A stretch of DNA of 12,961 nt from Thioalkalivibrio nitratireducens (GCA_011390385.1 JAABSN010000087.1:1-12961), one strand, 5' to 3'; numbered from the stretch's first letter, positions 6,258 through 12,961 are shown. Notes: a model not told the origin generated them from the sequence alone. A program made the numbers and translations.

Positions 6258-7997
6258 TCAGCCGTAGACGGATTCGATCATCGAGCGGGTGAGCACCCCA
6301 TAGACCCGCCGGGCACCGCGACTCGTGACGCGTTCCACATACAGGGCCTCGGCACCGCGGTCGAGTTGTTCAAGCCCCTGCTGCAGGGTCTCCCGGACAT
6401 CGATGGGTGCGGCGCGCAGCCGCTTGGCTGGAATCTCGAGGAGGTCGATCGTACCGCTTTCCTGCCGGGTCGATTCCAGGTGCCGAACGAGATCGACGGC
6501 CGGCATCAGCGTGCTCTGTGTCTCGCCTTCGTCGATCAGTAGCCAGGTCGGCCGGTTCGCAAGGACTCGGGACACCTGTTCCGGCGTCAGGGCACGCTGT
6601 ACCCGTGCGAATGTCCGGTCCATGGCGCTCGCTACTCCCCGGCGTTGCAGGAACTGGTTGGGCGGCGCTGCGCGGGGTTCGCGTCCGGCTGCCCGTAGCA
6701 GCGCGATGAACAGGGATTCCTGACGAAAGAGTTCGCTTGCCGTGAGGCTGGCCACCACCACGGCGAGCATTCCGGGAAGGATCACACCCGGATTATGGGT
6801 GAGTTCCAGGATCGCCATCAATGCCGCCAGAGGCGCCTGAAAGCTGGCCGCCATCATCGCACCCATTCCAAGCAGCGCGTACAACCCGATATCGGTCGCA
6901 CCCGAGCCTCCGGAGAACCCTGTTGCATGGCTGACCAGTGCCCCGAGCATCGCTCCCATGAACAGAACGGGTCCGATGACACCGCCCGGGACGCCCAGGC
7001 CGATGGCGATTACAGTCGCTGCCAGCTTGGCAACCAGCAGCACGGACAGCAGGCCAAGCGCGAGCTGGCCCTGCAGGGCCAGTTCCACCGTGTCGTAACC
7101 AATGCCCATCACCTCTGGTACTGACATTCCCAGAACACCGGTGGCGGCTCCGGCCAGGAACATCCGCCACCAGATCGGCACCATGGCACTGCGTACTGCA
7201 GTCTCCCGGAGCAGCCGGATCAGCGCGGCCGATACCATCCCAGCCAGGATCCCGAGCAGTAGCACATACACAAGGTCGCCTGCGGAGCCTAATGACAACG
7301 CCGGCATCGAGAACGCAGCGACGTCGCCCAATACTGCGTTTGCCAGCAGGGTGGCGGCCACCGCTGCAAGGATGATCGGGATGAAGCTGGCGACCGTGTA
7401 TTCGAGCATGACCACCTCGAGCGCGAACACCACTCCGGCCAGAGGCGTATTGAAAGACGCGGCGATGCCCGCCGCTGCACCACAGCCCACCAATGTACGG
7501 ATTGCGTTGTTCGGGAGTCCGAGTCGTTGGCCGAGAAGGCTGCCGCTCGCGGCGCCCAGATGCACATGCGGACCCTCGCGTCCGACCGAGTAGCCTGCGA
7601 CGATCGCGATCGCGGCGCCGACGAACTGGAGAACGAATCCTCGCATCGACATGTGCCCCTGGTGGTGCGCCATGCGCTCGATCACGTGGGCGACACCAAG
7701 CCGGTGCAGCCCTTTCGCACCCCATCGAAAAAGGGCGGCCAGCGCGACTGCGCCGGCGAGCGGCAGCAGGATACGCTGCAATAGACCCAGGGACTCGTAG
7801 TCTTCCGGTCCGGAACCCGCGAGCAGGCTTCCCTGGGAGCTTTCCACCAGCAGGCGGAATCCAACGATCACCGTGCCCGCAATCAGGCCAGTCAGGAGGC
7901 CCAACCCCGAGAGAAGCAGCAGGGCCTCGGGCCGGGCAACGTGCAGGCGCGCCTCATCGAGCCGCTCTCCCCACCAGCCTTCAAGTCGTTCCCACAC
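6258..7997 (-). CDS. ClC-family chloride channel/transporter with C-terminal CBS-like region
   Basis: A 579-residue inner-membrane protein with about ten hydrophobic helices (residues about 25-435). It has the ClC signature GREGPHV (139-145, gating Glu141), FNTPLAGVVFALE (182-194) and the GVPGGVIGP loop (about 336-344). The last 130 residues (from about 450) look like a pair of CBS motifs, ending YGVLTRSMIESVYG, which in other ClC proteins bind nucleotides or regulate gating. Compared with E. coli ClC-ec1, the GSGIP segment is replaced by LGVAH (about 100-104), the internal proton glutamate (Glu203) aligns with Val195, and the ion-coordinating Tyr445 aligns with Phe of ESLFIALL (about 430). 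The GTG start at 7997 has only a weak ribosome binding site and could be wrong by a few codons. It converges with the cytochrome gene and shows no operon partner. Family is certain; channel versus exchanger and the preferred anion are open. Confidence 0.93.
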   Translation of the reverse strand: MWERLEGWWGERLDEARLHVARPEALLLLSGLGLLTGLIAGTVIVGFRLLVESSQGSLLAGSGPEDYESLGLLQRILLPLAGAVALAALFRWGAKGLHRLGVAHVIERMAHHQGHMSMRGFVLQFVGAAIAIVAGYSVGREGPHVHLGAASGSLLGQRLGLPNNAIRTLVGCGAAAGIAASFNTPLAGVVFALEVVMLEYTVASFIPIILAAVAATLLANAVLGDVAAFSMPALSLGSAGDLVYVLLLGILAGMVSAALIRLLRETAVRSAMVPIWWRMFLAGAATGVLGMSVPEVMGIGYDTVELALQGQLALGLLSVLLVAKLAATVIAIGLGVPGGVIGPVLFMGAMLGALVSHATGFSGGSGATDIGLYALLGMGAMMAASFQAPLAALMAILELTHNPGVILPGMLAVVVASLTASELFRQESLFIALLRAAGREPRAAPPNQFLQRRGVASAMDRTFARVQRALTPEQVSRVLANRPTWLLIDEGETQSTLMPAVDLVRHLESTRQESGTIDLLEIPAKRLRAAPIDVRETLQQGLEQLDRGAEALYVERVTSRGARRVYGVLTRSMIESVYG

Positions 7998-8363
7998 GGA
8001 TGTTCAGCCCCGGATCGAATCTTATTGGGTATCCTCCCATGCTAACGCTTCATGGCGCCGGAGTGCGCCACCCGGAAAGTTTCCAGCCCGTTTGGCGGTG
8101 AACGCATCCAATCCCGCAGGCTTTCCGTACTTGCCACAGGCTACTGGAGGAATCCATCATGCGAACGACCTCGATCCTTCTGCGGTGGCAACGCTGATGG
8201 CCGAAACGACCTGCGCCTGTCCCGGACCCTTTCCGCGCATGGCATTTGGCTGGCCCAATTCGGCCAGCAGGATGCCGTTCATGCCGGCCCGTTGCTGGCA
8301 AGGGATCGGAATGCCCGTCGTTGCTATGGCGTCTATTCAATTGTTCGTACACCGGAGATTCGC
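7998..8363. other. 366-bp gap upstream of the thioredoxin-like gene; no convincing gene
   Basis: No frame here gives a protein I recognise. It should hold the divergent promoters of the ClC and thioredoxin-like genes, but no clear -35/-10 pair was found. A strong Shine-Dalgarno (CTGGAGGAA, about 8144-8152) precedes an ATG at 8159 that opens only 12 codons (MRTTSILLRWQR, stop 8195-8197). That stop overlaps an ATG (8197) opening a 78-residue frame rich in Met, Pro, Cys and Arg, ending at 8433. A frameshifted or decayed small gene is possible. Confidence 0.4.
8159..8197 (+). other. 12-codon ORF with a strong ribosome binding site
   Basis: ATG 8159 follows TGGAGGAATCCATC, one of the best ribosome binding sites in the window, yet the frame encodes only MRTTSILLRWQR before TGA. 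It may be a leader peptide for the downstream thioredoxin-like gene, the start of a gene broken by a frameshift, or chance. Composition does not suggest an amino-acid attenuator. Confidence 0.3.
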
Positions 8364-9554
8364 ATGCCCTTCGCCATTTTCCCGACAATTGCCGGGTCCG
8401 CGTATCGCATCTGCCGCAATCGTGCGGCGATGATTCGGGGAACGGGCTTCGATACGACGGCAGTTCATGTCTCGGCAGCGCTCCGCGCCGTGTCCGGGCT
8501 GTCCCTGCTGCTCCTTGCCGCAGTCTTGCTGGCCACACCCAGTGAAGCGCGCGAGCGGTTGGAGTATCCGGAGTGGTTCGCGGAAACCTTCTATGATCTG
8601 CCGGGCGACCTTGACGATGCCGTCGCGCGCGGGAAGCGGGGCATCGCATTGTTCTTCAGCGCCGAGACCTGCCTGCACTGCGTTGCAATGACGCGCAGCA
8701 CCTTCAAGGACCCGGACATCGTGCGGCGCTTGTCCGGGCAGTTCGACGTGATCGCGGTCGACGTCTTCAGCGACGTGGACATGGTGGCCCTCGATGGCCA
8801 GACGCTGCGCGCGCGCGAACTCTCCGAGCACGAACGGGCGACGTTCACGCCGACTCTGCTGTTCATCGATGGTTCTGGCGAGCGGATGCTGCGGTTCGTC
8901 GGTTTCGCGGATCCTGAACGCATGCATATCATTCTGGATTACCTCGAATCCGACGCCTGGCGCGACGAATCGCTGCGCGACTTCGCACGCCGGTTGCAGG
9001 GAGAGGATGGGGCAACGGCAACATCTGCCGCTGCCGATGCGGGAACGGAGAGCGAGTCGATGATCGGGTCCCTCGCCGGGTTCCAGCGACCGCCGGCCGA
9101 CCTCGCTGCACAGCGAACCGCCAATCCGCGTCCATCCCTGGTGCTGTTCGAGCGGCCCGATTGCGAGGAATGTGACCGGCTGCGCGAGCAGATTCTGTCC
9201 CATCCGGAGGTGCAGTCGGTACTTGCCGGGTTCCACACGCTGCGCCTGAACATCGAACATCCGGAGGCGGTGGTTCTGCCGGATGGCCGGCATGGGACCG
9301 CCGAAGCACTGGCCGGCGAGCTGGCGCTCGCCCATCAGCCTGGACTCGTCTTCTTCTCCGAGCAGGGGGAAGAGGCCTTCCGGATGGACAGTACCTGGTT
9401 GATCGATCATTCAGGGCAATTGCAAGAAACCGCCCAGCGGTATCTCCTGGACAGTTTCCTGGCACGATTGGAATATGCGGCTAGCGGCGCCTACCGCGAA
9501 TGGCCGCAGTATCAGCGCTGGCGTGCGCAGCACAATCGAGGCGAATCGGAATAG
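8364..9554 (+). CDS. Exported protein with two tandem thioredoxin-like domains
   Basis: A 396-residue protein. After a long basic N-terminus a hydrophobic stretch (about residues 37-59, GLSLLLLAAVLLA) acts as signal peptide or anchor, with a likely cleavage near SEARE. Domain 1 (about 66-210) has ETCLHC (active-site Cys103 and Cys106) and the cis-proline strand FTPTLLFID (Pro163), close to SoxW-like thioredoxins. An Ala/Gly/Ser-rich linker (about 213-245) follows. Domain 2 (about 255-372) has RPDCEEC (Cys267 and Cys270) and HQPGLVFFSEQGE, with Pro326 at the cis-proline position. ATG 8364 is preceded by CGGAGA at good spacing; an alternative ATG at 8430 (MIRGTGF) would leave a normal-length signal peptide. 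It probably reduces or exchanges disulfides in the periplasm, for example on cytochrome apoproteins; this role is inferred. It converges on the HiPIP-side genes. The specific family has no symbol I would assign. Confidence 0.82.
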   Translation: MPFAIFPTIAGSAYRICRNRAAMIRGTGFDTTAVHVSAALRAVSGLSLLLLAAVLLATPSEARERLEYPEWFAETFYDLPGDLDDAVARGKRGIALFFSAETCLHCVAMTRSTFKDPDIVRRLSGQFDVIAVDVFSDVDMVALDGQTLRARELSEHERATFTPTLLFIDGSGERMLRFVGFADPERMHIILDYLESDAWRDESLRDFARRLQGEDGATATSAAADAGTESESMIGSLAGFQRPPADLAAQRTANPRPSLVLFERPDCEECDRLREQILSHPEVQSVLAGFHTLRLNIEHPEAVVLPDGRHGTAEALAGELALAHQPGLVFFSEQGEEAFRMDSTWLIDHSGQLQETAQRYLLDSFLARLEYAASGAYREWPQYQRWRAQHNRGESE

Positions 9555-9611
9555 CCGGTGCCGGTATTGGCCGTGCGTAACGAGTTGGCCGCGCTCGCGT
9601 CCGGCTGTGCG

Positions 9612-9631
9612 ACCTGGTGCTAGTACCAGGT
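9612..9631. terminator. Hairpin in the convergent gap, overlapping the micro-ORF stop
   Basis: ACCTGGT (9612-9618) and ACCAGGT (9625-9631) form a perfect 7-bp stem with loop GCTAGT. On the minus strand the loop contains the stop codon region of the 27-codon ORF; on the plus strand it lies 57 bases after the thioredoxin-like stop. It could end transcription from both sides, although neither side has a U-tract. Confidence 0.4.
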
Positions 9632-9703
9632 ATCGGCACCCTCCACCACCTGAGCCGATGTATCGACGGTGACCCGAGCATAGGGGTTTGCAGGAATGGT
9701 CAT
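9620..9703 (-). CDS. 27-residue micro-ORF with strong ribosome binding site, downstream of HiPIP
   Basis: On the minus strand GGAGGAAACCGCC-ATG gives a strong Shine-Dalgarno with 8-base spacing. The frame begins MTIPANPYARV, continues TVDTSAQVV and ends EGADTWY before TAG, 27 residues in all. There is no hydrophobic segment, cysteine or lysine; the tail is acidic and ends Thr-Trp-Tyr. An in-frame ATG at 9736 would give 38 residues, but its upstream purine run is too close. The ORF lies 149 bases after the HiPIP stop on the same strand, beyond a stem-loop. It does not match the PqqA or mycofactocin precursor patterns I know, and no maturase is encoded in the window. It could be a small protein, a modified-peptide precursor, or chance coding with a fortuitous ribosome binding site. 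Confidence 0.5.
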   Translation of the reverse strand: MTIPANPYARVTVDTSAQVVEGADTWY

Positions 9704-9805
9704 GGCGGTTTCCTCCGGGAAAGTTCCAGGCACCATGGTCCTGAACGCAGGTGCCCTGAGGAGGGCGCGCAAAGCCCCCCCTGAAGGTAACGCAACCGGT
9801 CAGGA

Positions 9806-9829
9806 CGAGAACGGCGCCTGCCGTTCTCG
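9806..9829 (-). terminator. Strong stem-loop between HiPIP and the micro-ORF
   Basis: CGAGAACGGC (9806-9815) and GCCGTTCTCG (9820-9829) form a perfect 10-bp stem with a 4-base loop, 23 bases beyond the HiPIP stop on the minus strand. The sequence after it (TCCTGACC) is not U-rich. It may be a weak terminator or an mRNA-stabilising hairpin that lets some transcripts reach the micro-ORF. Confidence 0.6.
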
Positions 9830-9852
9830 TGCAGGGGTCGGGCCATCGGACG

Positions 9853-10179
9853 TCAGCTGCGTTCAACCCAGGCGTTGCACCACCCTGAGGCCGAGACATG
9901 CCGGCCTCCGAAGGCGTCACAAGGGCCCCACTTGGATGCGTCCGGATCTGAGTACAGCTGGCAGTTGGCGCAGTTCTGGCCCTCCACGTAGGCTTCGTGT
10001 TCGACATCAGCGGCATCGTGCCGGTAGTGGAGGGCTCTTGCTTCGGGAGCGTCTTCGCTCAGGCGTTCATTCGCTGCCGCGGGAGCGACGACAAGGGGTA
10101 CGGTGGGGGCCGCCAGAAAACCGGCCAGGCCTATGCGAAGCAGGCGTCGCCGCGACGGGTTCGGATTCTGGTCAGGCAT
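9853..10179 (-). CDS. hip: High-potential iron-sulfur protein (HiPIP), Tat-exported
   Basis: A 108-residue precursor of a small periplasmic [4Fe-4S] electron carrier. Residues 9-36 form a Tat signal (SRRRLLRIG, then a hydrophobic stretch and cleavage near PAAAN). The mature part is about 71 residues with four cluster cysteines in the HiPIP pattern: Cys70 and Cys73 in GQNCANCQLY, Cys87 in WGPCDAFGGRHV and Cys101 in SGWCNAWV. HiPIPs carry electrons between the bc1 complex and photosynthetic reaction centres, oxidases or other acceptors in purple bacteria and some chemolithotrophs. Upstream AAAAGGAGGAAAGTC is a near-perfect ribosome binding site with about 7-base spacing, in keeping with a highly expressed carrier. 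A stem-loop follows the gene, then a micro-ORF on the same strand. No oxidase or reaction-centre gene is in the window, so its partner here is unknown. Confidence 0.94.
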   Translation of the reverse strand: MPDQNPNPSRRRLLRIGLAGFLAAPTVPLVVAPAAANERLSEDAPEARALHYRHDAADVEHEAYVEGQNCANCQLYSDPDASKWGPCDAFGGRHVSASGWCNAWVERS

Positions 10180-10533
10180 GACTTTCCTCCTTTTCCGTTA
10201 CTTTGATTGTCCCTAGAACCTAGCAGGCATATCGGAGATTGCCAAGTTCCGGCATCCGGCAGGAAGATCGTGCTTGCCCGCATGGCCCACTAGGTGGTGC
10301 AGATCGTGTTGTGGCAAGCTGCCGTGGGAAGCCACCGATGCGTACCGGGGAGCGCCTTGGAGTTCGCGTGTCGCCGCTTCCGGCCGGTGCCATTGGCAGC
10401 CCTCACCGGACCCCTTGCGGGTGGGCAAGGGTGGTCTAGTGTTGCGTGCTGTCGCTGGCTGCTCTAACTTCATGACCGGCGCCGAGATTTCCGGGTCCGG
10501 GGTCGGCAGGAAACCACCGCAGGAGGATAGATC
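10180..10533. other. 354-bp divergent intergenic region between HiPIP and the DUF6489-like gene
   Basis: No convincing gene on either strand. It contains the probable HiPIP promoter at the left end and, at 10412-10431, a 7-bp stem (CCCTTGC/GCAAGGG) with a 6-base loop of unknown role. No clear promoter for the rightward gene and no sigma-54-type element with correct spacing was found. Confidence 0.5.
10217..10245 (-). promoter_or_regulatory. Possible sigma-70-type promoter for HiPIP
   Basis: On the minus strand TTGGCA (10240-10245) matches the -35 consensus at 5 of 6 positions and is followed after 17 bases by TAGGTT (10217-10222), a poor -10 box. The spacing to the HiPIP start gives a leader of about 30 bases that contains the AGGAGG site. 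Confidence 0.35.
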
Positions 10534-10797
10534 ATGAAGATTACCATCGATGTGGACTGCACTGCGGAGGAGGCTCGCCATTTCCTCGGGCTGCCCGACG
10601 TCAAGCCCGTACAGGATGCCCTGATGAAAGAGATCCAGGATCGCATGATGGCCAACCTTCAGGCCGTTGACGCCGAGACGCTGTTCAAGACCTGGTTGCC
10701 CGCACAACTCGAGGGCTTCGAACAGATGCAGAAGTTCTTCTGGTCGCAGTTTTCCAAGGGCGGCACCGATCCAGGGTCCGGGAAAGAGAAAGAATAG
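10534..10797 (+). CDS. Small conserved protein, DUF6489-like
   Basis: An 87-residue cytoplasmic protein beginning MKITIDVDCTAEEARHFLGL, then DVKPVQDALMKEIQDRMMANL, then LFKTWLPAQLEGFEQMQKFFW, and a polar Gly/Lys/Glu tail. This matches my memory of the DUF6489 family of proteobacterial proteins, which have an N-terminal strand-helix element and amphipathic helices; some also recall phasin-like helices. There is no signal peptide or membrane segment. AGGAGG with about 7-base spacing precedes the ATG and fixes the start. Its function is not known, and the neighbours (a divergent HiPIP gene and a downstream prolyl isomerase 154 bp away) do not define one. The family assignment rests on recall of the pattern, not on a search. 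Confidence 0.8.
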   Translation: MKITIDVDCTAEEARHFLGLPDVKPVQDALMKEIQDRMMANLQAVDAETLFKTWLPAQLEGFEQMQKFFWSQFSKGGTDPGSGKEKE

Positions 10798-10951
10798 GCA
10801 CAGGCTCGGGAACAATTGTCCAGGGTAGTGATCACTCATTGGCGGGTGGGCCACGCCGGGGACGCGGATCCTGATGGAGGAGCCGGACGGATTGCCCGCA
10901 CGCCTGTCAACCCGCCCATTTCCGCACGATGACGAAATACAAGGGAAAATC

Positions 10952-11647
10952 ATGAAAGCACGATGGAGTCTGATTGCAGCGGCGATCCTGACGGTGACCG
11001 GTGCCGCTTGCGCCGTGGAGCTTGAGACCGACGAGCAACTCGCCGCCTATGGTCTTGGCCACAGTTTTGCGACGAATCTGCTCACGCAGACGCAGGGTCT
11101 GGAACTCGATCTCGACGCGTTGCTCGAGGGCGTCCGGGCAGGCTTTGAGGGAGAGGAGAGTGAGGTGTCTCGTTCTCGCCTCAATGCAGCCATTGAGAAT
11201 CTGAGCGAGATCCAGATGGCGAACCAGCGTCAGGTACAGCGCGAACAAGAGGAGCGGTCGCGGGCCGCAGGTGAGGAGTTCCTCAGCGAGAACGTTCAGC
11301 GCGAAGGTGTCGTAGTGACCGATTCGGGTTTGCAGTACGAGGTTCTGGTTGCGACCGAGGACGGGCGATCGCCGACTGCGCAGGATCGGGTCCGCGTCCA
11401 CTATCATGGAACCCGTCTCGACGGCGAAGTGTTCGACAGTTCCGTCGATCGGGCCGAGCCTGCCGAATTCGCCCTTGACAGCGTGATAGCCGGTTGGACC
11501 GAGGGCGTGCAATTGATGTCGGAGGGAGACAAGTTCAGGTTCTATGTTCCCGCGGATCTCGCCTACGGCGACCGAAGCCCGAGTCCGGCGATTCCACCGG
11601 GATCGGTCCTGATCTTTGAGGTGGAACTTCTTGAGGTGCTTGACTGA
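10952..11647 (+). CDS. Periplasmic FKBP-type peptidyl-prolyl cis-trans isomerase (FkpA/Mip-like)
   Basis: A 231-residue protein that speeds proline isomerisation during protein folding in the periplasm. A Sec signal peptide (MKARWSLIAAAILTVTGA) ends near ACA, about residue 21. The helical N-terminal dimerisation domain (about 24-112) has the FkpA/Mip-like ELETDEQLAAYGLGHSFA start. The FKBP domain (about 117-231) keeps the ligand-pocket residues: Tyr151, Phe161-Asp162, Val178-Ile179, Trp182, Tyr205 and Phe222, so it should be active. AAGGGAAAATC gives a modest ribosome binding site at ATG 10952; an in-frame ATG at 10874 would precede the signal peptide with 26 unsuitable residues. Cys20 is not in a good lipobox. 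A secreted protein of unknown function follows after 84 bp and may share the transcript. Confidence 0.93.
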   Translation: MKARWSLIAAAILTVTGAACAVELETDEQLAAYGLGHSFATNLLTQTQGLELDLDALLEGVRAGFEGEESEVSRSRLNAAIENLSEIQMANQRQVQREQEERSRAAGEEFLSENVQREGVVVTDSGLQYEVLVATEDGRSPTAQDRVRVHYHGTRLDGEVFDSSVDRAEPAEFALDSVIAGWTEGVQLMSEGDKFRFYVPADLAYGDRSPSPAIPPGSVLIFEVELLEVLD

Positions 11648-11731
11648 GCCTTTGCATGTGACCCACTGATTTGTCCGGGCCGAACGGGTTTCGTCCCGCT
11701 CGTCGTATTTCATTCCTCCAGGGAGATTCAG

Positions 11732-12961
11732 ATGCGAGTTCTCGAGCGATACGATCCCGGCAGGCCTGTGCGCGATCGGTGGATGCTGATTCTTGCGATC
11801 CTGCTGCCGTTGGCGGCTTTGCCGATGAACGGGGCGGCGCTGGATGCTTCGCAGCAGTCGTTGCTGGGACAGGTCGAAAGTACGCTCCGAGCCGCGGAGG
11901 CGGATTTGCAGGCCGCGCAGGGCTCGGCAGGAACCGCGGAACGTCCTGCCACCGGTGCTCGTCTGCGCCTGACACAGATGCGTCTGGATTCGGCGCGCGA
12001 ACGATTGAGTCAGGCGGAGGCAATGCTGGGGAATCTCCCGGAGGAAGACCCCGATGTGGTTGCCAGCCGCGAGCGCTTCGCACGTGCCTCCGGCCTGGCG
12101 TCGACAATCGATGCCATCCTGCGGCCGCCGGCAGCGGCGGTCAGTCCCTCGGAAACTGCCCAGGAGGCGATGCCGTCCGTAATGACGACGGCCCCGCCGG
12201 AAACCCCTCGTCCGGACAGCACCGTGGGATCCTCGGGCCCCACCGCTTCGCCGGCGGTGCCGACGCGGCTTGATTACCGTCAGGAGGAGGCGCTTAGAGA
12301 CGCCCGGTTCCACCTCCGCGAGGCGGAGGCGTTTGCGGCCCGCGCCCGAACGACGCTGGAACGTGTTGAAGGACCCGATGCTTCAACGCTGCAGCACCGG
12401 GAAATCGAAGCGGCGCTGACGGCCGTGGGCGAAGCGGCGACACGCCACGCGCGCGGTATGGCGCAGCTTGCGGGTCTTCCCGAAGGACATCCACAGGTGC
12501 AGCCGCTGGTGCAGGAACTGGCGACGCTGGGCGCAATGATCGCTTCGCAGCGTTCCCGGCTCGAAATCGCTGATGCCGAAATGCAGCGTCTTACGCGCAT
12601 GGATTCCTACCCGGAATATGATGCCGATTTCGCGATGCTTCAGGACCTTGCCCGGCGCTATGGCAACTTCCATGCCGCGACCGAACAGCCGGAACGCCTC
12701 GCGCGGGTGATTGCCGAGGATGCCCGCGTTCTCGAAACCGTCCAGCGGATCGCCGAAACGTACGCTCCGCTGGTGGCGCATGGCATCGACCATGGTATCC
12801 GGATGGAACGCCTGCTCAATCACTTCCAGTCGCAGCGCGGCGCCTTTGGAGCGGCGGCGCTGCAGTACCGCGATGAACTACCCGGGGCGATTCAAGCCGA
12901 TCTTGCCGAGGCGGAGCGGATGTCCGACCTTGCGGTGAGCACGGGGCGGCCCGCATTCTTC
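11732..12961 (+). CDS. Secreted helical repeat protein of unknown function, C-terminus outside window
   Basis: The frame is open from ATG 11732, with AGGGAG as ribosome binding site, to the window end: 410 residues, no stop. A basic N-terminus and hydrophobic stretch (about residues 17-36, MLILAILLPLAALP) form a signal peptide or anchor. The rest is rich in Ala, Glu, Arg and Gln, with heptad-like helices and likely coiled coil. Three similar units are visible: a helix pair followed by LPEEDP (102-107), LPEGHP (249-254) and YPEYDA (293-298), each leading into another helix of type R-x-LA. A Pro/Ser/Thr-rich linker (about 131-178) separates the first two. I do not recognise the family. It follows the FKBP isomerase gene on the same strand, so a periplasmic or envelope role is plausible. 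Codon use looks like the neighbours. Confidence 0.8.
   Translation, partial: MRVLERYDPGRPVRDRWMLILAILLPLAALPMNGAALDASQQSLLGQVESTLRAAEADLQAAQGSAGTAERPATGARLRLTQMRLDSARERLSQAEAMLGNLPEEDPDVVASRERFARASGLASTIDAILRPPAAAVSPSETAQEAMPSVMTTAPPETPRPDSTVGSSGPTASPAVPTRLDYRQEEALRDARFHLREAEAFAARARTTLERVEGPDASTLQHREIEAALTAVGEAATRHARGMAQLAGLPEGHPQVQPLVQELATLGAMIASQRSRLEIADAEMQRLTRMDSYPEYDADFAMLQDLARRYGNFHAATEQPERLARVIAEDARVLETVQRIAETYAPLVAHGIDHGIRMERLLNHFQSQRGAFGAAALQYRDELPGAIQADLAEAERMSDLAVSTGRPAFF

Noticed and set aside
8200..8325. Minus-strand frame starting MNGILLAELGQPNAM, about 41 codons
   Set aside because: Third-position GC looks coding-like, but there is no ribosome binding site, no family match and it faces the promoter region of the plus-strand gene.
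8197..8433. 78-residue ORF as a true gene
   Set aside because: Composition (many Met, Pro, Cys, Arg), no recognisable family and extensive overlap with the thioredoxin-like gene argue against it; kept only as part of a finding on the unexplained gap.
10226..10246. Sigma-54-like element (TTGGCA...ATGCC) upstream of HiPIP on the minus strand
   Set aside because: The GG-to-GC distance is three bases too long for a -24/-12 promoter.
10213..10953. 246-codon minus-strand ORF over the DUF6489-like gene
   Set aside because: It is antisense to a gene with a perfect ribosome binding site and family resemblance, and its translation is low-complexity and Arg/Pro/Gly-rich.
11000..11015. Lipoprotein signal in the FKBP-type isomerase (Cys20)
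   Set aside because: Residues before the cysteine (TGAAC) do not make a good lipobox; cleavage after ACA by signal peptidase I is more likely.
11671..12273. 200-codon plus-strand ORF overlapping the secreted repeat protein
   Set aside because: It is a shifted frame: Gly/Arg/Pro-rich, no ribosome binding site, whereas the ATG 11732 frame has a signal peptide, repeats and stays open to the window end.

Overview
The window is GC-rich, densely coded DNA and reads like a chromosome segment of a gammaproteobacterium. A purple-sulfur or sulfur-oxidising relative (Chromatiales/Ectothiorhodospiraceae type) is my best guess. The main clues are a Tat-exported high-potential iron-sulfur protein (HiPIP), a periplasmic c-type cytochrome of the ethylbenzene-dehydrogenase-related family, a sigma-54 regulatory system and high GC at third codon positions. 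The lineage is inferred from gene content only. I see no rRNA, tRNA, IS element, CRISPR array or phage gene.

Layout. Bases 1-460 (minus) hold the N-terminal part of a phospholipase D/cardiolipin-synthase-like protein, cut by the window edge. Diverging from it at 690-1379 is an endonuclease/exonuclease/phosphatase (EEP) family protein; the two families are also neighbours in E. coli (ybhP-clsB). Next comes a two-component pair: a double-Cache sensor histidine kinase (1449-3188, TTG start), overlapping by 4 bases an NtrC-type sigma-54 activator (3185-4543). Immediately downstream are an 18-bp palindrome, a -24/-12 promoter-like element and a 5'-leader hairpin, followed by a secreted cytochrome (4833-6158). 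It has one normal CXXCH haem site and one unusual CX3CH site. The simplest reading is a local circuit: periplasmic signal, kinase, sigma-54 activator, palindrome, cytochrome.

Two hairpins separate this unit from a convergent ClC-family anion transporter with a C-terminal CBS-like region (6258-7997, minus). After a poorly explained 366-bp stretch comes a periplasmic protein with two thioredoxin-like domains (8364-9554). Facing it on the minus strand are a HiPIP gene (9853-10179) with a near-ideal ribosome binding site and, 149 bp downstream, a 27-codon ORF (9620-9703), also with a strong ribosome binding site. Its predicted peptide ends in Thr-Trp-Tyr. The right end carries a small DUF6489-like protein (10534-10797), a periplasmic FKBP-type prolyl isomerase (10952-11647) and a secreted, helix-rich protein of unknown function with internal repeats (11732 to the window end, open).

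Taken together, much of the window concerns the cell envelope: periplasmic electron carriers, periplasmic thiol and proline folding factors, anion transport and a sensor that reads the periplasm. The most interesting parts are the putative sigma-54 circuit with its non-canonical haem protein, the HiPIP-linked micro-ORF and the repeat protein at the right end.
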